DNA of 64,000 nucleotides from Pareuzebyella sediminis. Its GTDB lineage: Bacteria > Bacteroidota > Bacteroidia > Flavobacteriales > Flavobacteriaceae. Below, piece by piece: positions 26,501-32,578 of the stretch (position 1 is the stretch's first letter; the number at the start of each line of letters is the position of its first letter). Position numbers and translations under genes: made by a program. The stretch is taken from assembly GCF_008367235.1 (NCBI RefSeq), contig NZ_VTZS01000001.1, forward strand, positions 1,426,001-1,490,000, in the 5' to 3' direction. The notes below the pieces were generated by a model. The model was not told where the DNA came from and did no database searches. It worked only from the letters and a program-made list of their open reading frames with translations.

Positions 26501-28918
26501 AAGATCAGCGCTCCACGGTGAAGTTCCTGTTGTATTGCCGTCAACAGCCAATGAAGCTACACCATTTCCATAAGTACTCGACTGAATGGCAATACCTCCA
26601 ATAGCCACATTGGATAACGTACAACCCCCGTCTACAATAATATTAGTTCTTGCGCTTTGACTTCCATCTCCAGAACTGGCCATTATGATTGCCGTGCCCG
26701 ATGCTACCGCGGTAACCAAGCCGTTATCATCAACGGTAGCAACAGTGTCGTCATTTGAAGACCATATTATCGTTTGATCTTCAGCGTTGGCCGGTGTAAC
26801 AGTTGCTGTCAATTGCTGTGTTTGGCCACTTGACATGTCGAGTGAACCATGCGACACTGACACTCCTGATACTAAAACCGTAGGAGCTCCAACCATCATG
26901 GTTTCAGCGATTGATGGTACTCCATTGTCATCAACACCAAAAAGCATGTAATATCCCGGTGGCAAAAGATTTCTATCAGGAATATTTAGAGCGTAGGTGC
27001 CGTTTCCTGAAAATGTGACAGGGATTCTACGCTGCTCATTGTTTGTACTATGTGTAGCCGATGACATGCGAATTAGGCTGAATTCTTGAATATTCGGGCT
27101 TCCGTTCACAAGGATAGAACTATTATAATCAACGATATCCGGAGCAGAAATAGTCGGTCGCTGAGCCAAGTTTCCACTCCCGTCAAATAAGTACGGCGGA
27201 CTGTATATTTCAGCATCCATATGATTAGCGCAACTTTGACATAAACCTCCACCGCCTACAAAGACCCTTCCATCGGTCATTAAAATAGAAACACTGTGAT
27301 ATGTTCTAGGAATTTGCATTCCAGCCACTGTTCTCCATTGATTAGTCGACGGACTATAAATTTCTCCGTACAATCGTGCGCCTTCGTCTACAAAAACTTG
27401 AGCCGTACTTAACCCTCCTGTTACCAGAACTTCCCCATTTGGCAGCACCACGCTATTATGCATGGTTCTGGAAAAACTCAAATTATTAAGTGTAGGAGTT
27501 ACTATAACACTACTTTCATTATTGATATCTATTACATAAGAATTATCTTTAGCAGGGTCACCACTAGCATAAGAGGGTGCACCTCCGACCTTTAAAAGTT
27601 TGCCAATATCAAACATAACGGTCGTACCTTTCATGGAATAGGTATCGGTTCCTCGTTTACCTGCGAAAATAGAAGAACCACTACCACTTACGTCGAACCA
27701 ATGCATATCTTCGCCAGGACCTGCATGAAAAATCTTTCCATTTGGGGCGGCCCACAACCAAGCGTGGTTATCCGCACGATAAACCCCTTCTACTTCAGTA
27801 CTGAGGTCATTTGAATTGAACAATAAATCACTTCTTAATCCTGGAAGTGTTTTCCAACCTGTTTCAGGCCTCCACATTTCAGCAATTTTTTCACCGTTGG
27901 GTGCTAAACCACCACTCCATGAACCTCCAAAAACAAATGCAAATCCATCTGAAAGGGTCACAGCTCCCTGATAACCTCTACCAACGTTCATGTTATCGAC
28001 AGCGATCCAAGTATCAGAGCTAAAATCATATAGGGTAGCTTTGGGATGTGATGACCCCCCCGTAACCAATAACTGGCCATTGGCCATATTATTGATCCCT
28101 GGACAAAACATATCATGATTTGTTGTTGACAATTTTTCTCCGAGGGCCGTCCCATCCGGACCTAAAAAAGGATCAAAAATTTCAGTATAAGTAAATCCGT
28201 CGGCCCCTCCAAAATAATCCCGATACTTTGAAGACCAAGCAACCAATCTACCATCAGGAAGATTGGCTACAGCAACTGGAACCATACCAAATGGAATGGG
28301 AGCACTCCATTTCCCTGTTGTAATTAAAGTTGACTCCACCGTCACCGAGGAGCTGGAGGTGAAGCCACCGTCGTTGGTCGTGGCCGTTACCGTGGCCGTA
28401 CCGGGCGAGACCCCAGTCACAAGGCCGGAGGCGTCAACAGTGGCCACCGCCTCGTCGTCCGAGGACCACAGGACCGTGGCGTCGTCGGCGTCCAACGGGG
28501 TTATCGCCGCAGTAAGCTGCTGGGCAAGGCCCTCGGTAACCGTAACGGTGGCGGGGGAGACCGCAACCCCGGTCACCGGAACAGGTGCGGGCTCCACCGT
28601 CACCGAGGAGCTGGAGGTGAAGCCACCGTCGTTGGTCGTGGCCGTTACCGTGGCCGTACCGGGCGAGACCCCAGTCACAAGGCCGGAGGCGTCAACAGTG
28701 GCCACCGCCTCGTCGTCCGAGGACCACAGGACCGTGGCGTCGTCGGCGTCCAACGGGGTTATCGCCGCAGTAAGCTGCTGGGCAAGGCCCTCGGTAACCG
28801 TAACGGTGGCGGGGGAGACCGCAACCCCGGTCACGGAAGTTTGTGCTTCGGCACATACACTAAAAAAAAGAAAAATAATTAAGTTGACTTTCAAAAAAGT
28901 TTTCAGGAAAATAGTCAT
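23504..28918 (-). CDS. T9SS-exported multidomain galactose-oxidase-like protein (1804 aa)
   Basis: Domains in order: signal peptide (1-26); two identical Big_2 Ig-like domains (29-114, 115-195); a galactose/glyoxal oxidase beta-propeller and its C-terminal early-set domain (about 202-680); a third, diverged Big_2 (684-760); four fucolectin/discoidin-like modules (766-914, 1076-1224, 1311-1459, 1543-1691) alternating with four PKD-like modules; and a T9SS sorting tail (about 1725-1804). Active-site residues of fungal galactose oxidase are all present: Cys272 (HDMFCPG), Tyr316 (GRGYQ), Trp334 (GSWSGG), Tyr540-His541 (RTYHS) and His623 (ATHST). The spacing is close to the fungal enzyme, so a Cys-Tyr radical copper site is expected. 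It probably oxidises a primary alcohol of a sugar and releases H2O2 at the cell surface. Substrate unproven. Confidence 0.88.
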   Translation of the reverse strand: MTIFLKTFLKVNLIIFLFFSVCAEAQTSVTGVAVSPATVTVTEGLAQQLTAAITPLDADDATVLWSSDDEAVATVDASGLVTGVSPGTATVTATTNDGGFTSSSSVTVEPAPVPVTGVAVSPATVTVTEGLAQQLTAAITPLDADDATVLWSSDDEAVATVDASGLVTGVSPGTATVTATTNDGGFTSSSSVTVESTLITTGKWSAPIPFGMVPVAVANLPDGRLVAWSSKYRDYFGGADGFTYTEIFDPFLGPDGTALGEKLSTTNHDMFCPGINNMANGQLLVTGGSSHPKATLYDFSSDTWIAVDNMNVGRGYQGAVTLSDGFAFVFGGSWSGGLAPNGEKIAEMWRPETGWKTLPGLRSDLLFNSNDLSTEVEGVYRADNHAWLWAAPNGKIFHAGPGEDMHWFDVSGSGSSIFAGKRGTDTYSMKGTTVMFDIGKLLKVGGAPSYASGDPAKDNSYVIDINNESSVIVTPTLNNLSFSRTMHNSVVLPNGEVLVTGGLSTAQVFVDEGARLYGEIYSPSTNQWRTVAGMQIPRTYHSVSILMTDGRVFVGGGGLCQSCANHMDAEIYSPPYLFDGSGNLAQRPTISAPDIVDYNSSILVNGSPNIQEFSLIRMSSATHSTNNEQRRIPVTFSGNGTYALNIPDRNLLPPGYYMLFGVDDNGVPSIAETMMVGAPTVLVSGVSVSHGSLDMSSGQTQQLTATVTPANAEDQTIIWSSNDDTVATVDDNGLVTAVASGTAIIMASSGDGSQSARTNIIVDGGCTLSNVAIGGIAIQSSTYGNGVASLAVDGNTTGTSPWSADLQHTTNEVSPWWQIDLGSAYLIDELHIFNRTDKLQSRLANFYVFVSNSPISSQASFEDLKNDSNVFKYHFPNTAGLEETLTLGTNGRFIRIQLSESGTLHMAEVEVMGCIIGNSLCEGQPAATITQAGPYLDSDEIQTLVGSPPGGLWSGATTDGFFDPSIGPGSYTVVYTYDNGEGCIQSAAEELIVKAACDGVPPILISSFGPYLDTNPVQTLTANPAGGTWSGASTDGTFDPSIGEGIYTVTYTYDNGLGCVQTENIEIKVTSLDTECTLSNVALGGTASQSSTYGNGVASLAIDGNTTGTSPWSADLQHTQEELSPWWEVDLGGEYILENMRIFNRSDANSTRLNNFYLFVSSNIFPSQATVSDLVADPEVYEYYFGGQAGLEEIIALNTEGRYVRIQLADNGILHMAEVEVMGCFLQASPCDGAEPVAISPVGPFLDTDPVQALTGSPVGGTWSGASTDGTFDPGLGAGTYTVTYTYDNGAGCVQSDSYDIEVAAIGSGDCVLSNVALGRMASQSSTYGNGVASLAIDGNTSGSSPWSADLQHTQSENRPWWEVDLGADHTVDQVVLYNRSDGNQSRLRDFYVLVSALPFAPGASLEDLLGDAGIARAYFPGPAGPSETFSLTAEGRYVRVQLSGSGILHVAEVEVMGCPSPCEGAEPVAITPVGPFLDTDPVQALAGSPAGGTWSGASTDGTFDPGVGTGTYTVVYTYDDGTGCVRSDSYDIEVATVGSGGCVLSNVAIGGTATQSSTYGNGVASLAIDGNMTGTSPWSADLQHTQTEYRPWWEVDLGAEHTVDGVVIYNRSDGLQSRLNNFHVFVSPDPFPASATLEDLLADGNITGYYFTDSAGSQETIPLTAEGRYVRVQLSGDGTLHMAEVEVMGCPIDTDSTTLKASMKLYSNQYNGPSVPSIEDFNINLVPNPVSDVVNFEIDGAGIIAKLSVYDSNGKRIIKEEFKEASSDQTVRTLDVSHLPKGVYPVRFTLKDGREYIKKLLKE
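23845..26623 (-). repeat. Array of fucolectin/discoidin-like and PKD-like modules in the 1804-aa gene
   Basis: Four copies of a module of about 149 residues run from Cys-x-Leu-Ser-Asn-Val-Ala to AEVEVMGC. They are separated by one or two modules of about 80 residues with GPFLDTDPVQ and TWSGASTDGTFDP cores. The first copy (766-914) is AT-rich like the rest of the genome, while copies 3 and 4 are strongly GC-rich. Stretches of the third copy match the array of the 1854-aa gene almost base for base, for example around 24740-24850 and 33110-33220. Confidence 0.85.
28334..28834 (-). repeat. Perfect tandem duplication encoding two Big_2 domains
   Basis: 28334-28576 and 28592-28834 are identical over 243 bp at a 258-bp period (86 codons). 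I found no difference on reading both copies. The same 258-bp period occurs in the Big_2 pair of the 1854-aa gene. Confidence 0.9.
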
Positions 28919-29506
28919 CGTTTTATACTGTAGTTATCAAATAAATCAATTGCGCCAATTACAAAAAAGTGTGAGTAATATTCATATATAGGACTTTAGG
29001 ATAAAGGTGCGGTAGCCTCCTCATATAAAATATAAAAGCTACTCCCTTCTCAATAAGTCCCCAAACTTTATAGACAACACAGTTCGCAAAGCAACTTTGA
29101 CCCTTTTTGTCATTAATATCGATGTATTCCGCTTCTCTAATGCAGAAAATCTCTAGCGAAGTTTGAATAAGATCTTTCTCCATGACCTTTTTAAGGCCAG
29201 AGAAAAAAAATTCAAAACAATAAAACAACGAGTGAAAACATCCCATATTTTCCGAACTACATAAGCACAAAACACTATCGCTACACACAAAAAAGGCAAT
29301 CGGGGGCTTTCTTAGGGGAATGTTGTAAAATTAGCCTTTTTACCTCTGGAAACGCTACCCTATTTCGACTAATCGATTAAAAACCAATTATTTCGACGAA
29401 ATTCGAATGAAAAATTATAATCAAAAAAAAGAGTTGAAAATATTATTAATTTCAAACTGTAACAATCTATAAATTGTATCATCCTTAATAATAAACCATC
29501 TACTTT
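28919..29506. other. 588-bp intergenic region between the giant gene and the ECF sigma gene
   Basis: Divergent promoter region, AT-rich. A 109-codon minus-strand frame (28959-29288) has the composition of noise and I do not call it. No exact TAnnTTTG was found for the giant gene. TACTTTTTG just before and over the sigma-factor start is one base longer than the consensus. Confidence 0.5.
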
Positions 29507-30058
29507 TTGAGCCACAAAGGAGAACATATTGACGTGCTGTTAAAATTATGCCTGGAGGGAAAGCAAAGCGCTCAGCTCGAAATATACAACCGCTATCACA
29601 GAGCAATGTACAATACGGCTCTGCGCATCGTAAAAAAGAGTGAAGAGGCCGAAGATGTAATGCAAGAATCCTTTTTAAGCGCATTTACGAAACTACATAC
29701 ATTCAAGGCGGAAGTAACTTTTGGGTCTTGGTTAAAACGCATTGTAATCAATAACAGCATTCAACATTATAGAAAACAACAGAAAATGAACCAGATTGCC
29801 CTTGAAGATGTATTATACAGGGTCGAAGAAGAGGTAGTTGTTAACGACCATCATGCGTTATCGGAACTGAAGGCTCAAAAAGTGATGGAAACCATGAACC
29901 GGTTAAAAGACAATTACCGAGTTTCTTTGACCCTACATCTTATTGAAGGCTATGACTATCGGGAAGTGAGCAAAATTATGAATATTAGTTATGCGAACTG
30001 TAGAACCACCATATCAAGAGCGAAGGAAAGCTTACGAAAAAAATTGGTAAATACTTGA
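29507..30058 (+). CDS. ECF-type RNA polymerase sigma factor
   Basis: A sigma-70 family regulator (183 aa) with region 2 (EIYNRYHRAMYNTALRIV ... AEDVMQESFLSAF) and region 4 (a helix-turn-helix around GYDYREVSKIMNISYANCRT). The only in-frame start is TTG at 29507; a TAA lies at 29492. The next gene begins 3 bp after the stop and encodes a single-pass membrane protein, the usual anti-sigma arrangement. The target regulon is unknown; the two flanking giant exported proteins are possible targets but nothing in their promoters proves it. Confidence 0.88.
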   Translation: MSHKGEHIDVLLKLCLEGKQSAQLEIYNRYHRAMYNTALRIVKKSEEAEDVMQESFLSAFTKLHTFKAEVTFGSWLKRIVINNSIQHYRKQQKMNQIALEDVLYRVEEEVVVNDHHALSELKAQKVMETMNRLKDNYRVSLTLHLIEGYDYREVSKIMNISYANCRTTISRAKESLRKKLVNT

Positions 30059-30061
30059 ACC

Positions 30062-30622
30062 ATGGAAAAGAATGAATTGGATAGACTGTTTGAGCAGTTA
30101 AGGGGCCGTTTTGACCTTGAAGAACCAAAAGTAGGACATACAGATCGTTTTCTTGAAAAACTGAATACAAAGAAGGGAGTAACTACCTTAAGAAGACCGA
30201 AAAATCGATGGCAGAGACCAGTTGCTATTGCAGCCTCCTTCGTTATTTTACTTACAACTAGTATTCTTTTTTTCAATTCGCAAACATCACTGGAAGAACA
30301 AGTTGCTGAAATTTCTCCTGAGGCCTCAAAATCTGAAAATTACTTTGCCAGTATCATCGATGAACAAATCAAACAGCTTGAAAAAGAAACTACACCTGAA
30401 ACACAACGTATTATTGAGGACACGATGGTACAAATGGAAAAATTGGAACTCGACTACAATAATTTGGAAAAAGACCTAATAAAGGGGGGTAACAACAAGC
30501 TTATTTTAAGTGCGATGATTACCAACTTTCAAACCCGAATAGACTTATTACAAGATGTCCTCAAAAAAATTGAAACTATTAAAACTCTAAAAAATTACGA
30601 TAATGCAAATACTACATTTTAA
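30062..30622 (+). CDS. Single-pass membrane protein, probable anti-sigma partner
   Basis: 186 aa: a cytoplasmic N-terminal 55 residues (basic, FEQLRGRFDLEEP), one transmembrane helix at about 57-77, and an extracytoplasmic coiled-coil-rich C-terminal half. No zinc-binding anti-sigma (ZAS) Cys motif is present. It follows the sigma gene by 3 bp and overlaps the next gene by 20 bp. The anti-sigma role is inferred from context and topology. Confidence 0.65.
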   Translation: MEKNELDRLFEQLRGRFDLEEPKVGHTDRFLEKLNTKKGVTTLRRPKNRWQRPVAIAASFVILLTTSILFFNSQTSLEEQVAEISPEASKSENYFASIIDEQIKQLEKETTPETQRIIEDTMVQMEKLELDYNNLEKDLIKGGNNKLILSAMITNFQTRIDLLQDVLKKIETIKTLKNYDNANTTF

Positions 30623-31694
30623 AAAGTTAATTATTGCGTTTCTGTTACTGCCATTAATAGCTCTAGCCAACAATGAAAAGGGCAAAGGCAGGTATACCAA
30701 AGAGAAAACCATTAAGAGAGCGTTCAATGTCAATTCGAACGCGCTGCTTAAAGTGGAAAATAGCTACGGAAACCTCAATATTACCTCTTGGAACGAAAAC
30801 CGAATTCTCATTGAGGTACATATTAAGACCAATGGTGACAATGAAGAAAAAGTTCAACAAAAGCTTGAGGATATTTCGGTAGATTTTGAATCCAGTACGA
30901 GCATGGTTTCGGCCCGAACCGATCTCCATACGAATAAAAGCGGTTGGGGCTGGAATTGGGGAAAGAGTAGCAATGTCAATATGCAAATTAACTATACAAT
31001 CAAGGTTCCCGTGAAAAATAACATTCAATTAAGTAATGATTATGGAGGGATACTCCTAGATCGTATTGATGGCCATGCCAAGATAAGCTGTGACTACGGT
31101 CGACTTGAAATTGGTGAACTTAGGGGGCGTGAGAACCAACTGAGTTTTGATTATACCTCGAAATCAACCATCGGCTTTATCAATAGTGGTACTATTTCAG
31201 CGGATTATTCAGGTTTTATTGTTACAAAGGCGGGGGACTTGATCATCAATGCCGACTATTCCGACTCTTCCGTTGAACAAATGGAAAATCTAAGATACAA
31301 TTGTGATTATGGTAAAATTGAAATAGGGGAAGCCCAAAATATAGAAGGTAGGGGCGACTATATCAATGTCAACCTAGGAACTTTACACGGAAATGTCGAT
31401 ATCGCTGCTGATTATGGTTCCCTAAAAATCGGAAAAATGGCCGAAGACGCTGGTAACTTATCGGTAAAAAGCAATTACACAGGGGTTAAGATAGGATACC
31501 ACACACTGTACAATTTCAATTTTGAAATACGTGCGTCGTATGCCGGGGTAAGCGGAAAAGAGGACTTTGAAATTAGCAGGAGCGAAGAAAAAAATTCTAG
31601 TGTATACTACAAAGGATACTTTGGCGCTTCCAACAGTGGAAACTTGGTTACTATCACCAGTGACTATGGCGGAATATCATTTCATAAAAACTAA
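30603..31694 (+). CDS. Exported DUF4097-like beta-repeat protein
   Basis: 363 aa with a signal peptide (about 1-22). The rest is a regular series of short beta strands with recurring (N/S/A)DYGxL/I-x-I motifs (for example SNDYGGILL, CDYGRLEIG, CDYGKIEIG, ADYGSLKIG, SDYGGISF), as expected for a right-handed beta-helix/adhesin-like DUF4097 fold. Probably periplasmic or cell-surface. Starts inside the end of the preceding gene (20-bp overlap), so it is part of the sigma operon. Confidence 0.75.
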   Translation: MQILHFKKLIIAFLLLPLIALANNEKGKGRYTKEKTIKRAFNVNSNALLKVENSYGNLNITSWNENRILIEVHIKTNGDNEEKVQQKLEDISVDFESSTSMVSARTDLHTNKSGWGWNWGKSSNVNMQINYTIKVPVKNNIQLSNDYGGILLDRIDGHAKISCDYGRLEIGELRGRENQLSFDYTSKSTIGFINSGTISADYSGFIVTKAGDLIINADYSDSSVEQMENLRYNCDYGKIEIGEAQNIEGRGDYINVNLGTLHGNVDIAADYGSLKIGKMAEDAGNLSVKSNYTGVKIGYHTLYNFNFEIRASYAGVSGKEDFEISRSEEKNSSVYYKGYFGASNSGNLVTITSDYGGISFHKN

Positions 31695-31736
31695 TATGAA
31701 CCTACCTGCAAGAATGCAGGCAAAAAACAAACAACA

Positions 31737-32465
31737 ATGAAAAATACAACGTTAATACTGAGCCTAGGAATTTTGATAGTAACCTCCTGTTCTGCACAAT
31801 GGGGCAAAAAAATTAAAGGAAACGGTAATTTGGTTACTATAAAGAGAAGCGTAGCAAATTATGAGGGAGTGGCTGTATCAGGGTGGTTTGATGTCGACCT
31901 TGTCGAAGGGCGTGAGGGGAACCTTTCCTTAGAGGGGGAAGAAAATCTTTTGGAATATATCGTTACCGAAGTCAAAAATGGAAGCTTGAATATACGGGTA
32001 AAAAAAGGAGCAAACCTAAAGCCTTCCAGCTGGAATCAAGGTATACGTATAACCGTTCCCGTAGAGGACATAGAAAATATTAGTATGTCTGGATCTGGCG
32101 ATATAGTCGGAAAAACTACCCTCAAGGCTTCTAAGTTCCAAACAGCGATGTCGGGATCTGGAGATATCACTTTACATGTAATGGCGAACACCATGACCGC
32201 AACAATGTCAGGTTCCGGAGATATGAACTTAGCCGGTAAGGTAAAAGATTTTGAAGCCTCTGTTTCCGGTTCAGGTGATATTAAAGCCTATGATCTTACT
32301 GCCGACAATGTTCAGGCGACAATTTCAGGTTCTGCAGATATCAAAGTAACTGCTAAAGAAATGTTGAAAGCTAGGGTATCGGGATCAGGTGATATCAGCT
32401 ATCGTGGGAATCCTAAAAAAGTAGATACCAAAACTTCTGGTTCTGGCGATATTTCGAAAGGGTAA
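31737..32465 (+). CDS. GIN-domain (DUF2807) exported protein
   Basis: 242 aa with a lipoprotein-like leader (VTSCSAQW; Cys18 a possible lipidation site). Its body is a head-GIN beta-helix: (V/M)SGSGDI repeats occur about eight times at spacing near 18-20 residues, a signature of the putative auto-transporter adhesin family. Last gene of the sigma-factor operon, 42 bp after the DUF4097-like gene. Such genes commonly follow sigma/anti-sigma pairs in Bacteroidota; molecular role unknown. Confidence 0.85.
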   Translation: MKNTTLILSLGILIVTSCSAQWGKKIKGNGNLVTIKRSVANYEGVAVSGWFDVDLVEGREGNLSLEGEENLLEYIVTEVKNGSLNIRVKKGANLKPSSWNQGIRITVPVEDIENISMSGSGDIVGKTTLKASKFQTAMSGSGDITLHVMANTMTATMSGSGDMNLAGKVKDFEASVSGSGDIKAYDLTADNVQATISGSADIKVTAKEMLKARVSGSGDISYRGNPKKVDTKTSGSGDISKG

Positions 32466-32523
32466 GAGTTTATTCATCTGTCGTAGCCTGTCTAGACCAA
32501 GGAGAGAGGTTACCCTATTAAAG

Positions 32524-32555
32524 AAAGGGCCATGCTAATATGTGTATGGACCTTT
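32524..32555. terminator. Possible bidirectional terminator between convergent genes
   Basis: AAAGGGCCAT can pair with ATGGACCTTT with one mismatch and a 12-nt loop, followed by TT on the plus strand. It sits between the GIN-domain gene and the 1854-aa gene stop codon. Confidence 0.45.
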
Positions 32556-32578
32556 TGAGTGATAGTTTCGGGTTGCCA

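Noticed and set aside
28263-28991. A 242-codon plus-strand ORF opposite the start of the 1804-aa gene.
   Set aside because: It is the antisense of the Big_2 duplication and signal peptide region, with Ser/Thr/Val-rich repeats mirroring that duplication; no start context or family.
28959-29288. A 109-codon minus-strand ORF upstream of the galactose-oxidase gene.
   Set aside because: Cys/Phe-rich composition with no family or domain, located in an AT-rich promoter region. No evidence of translation.
31695-31736. Small CCTGC/GCAGG hairpin between the DUF4097-like and GIN-domain genes.
   Set aside because: Five base pairs and no T-tract, too weak for a terminator; more likely plain leader sequence.
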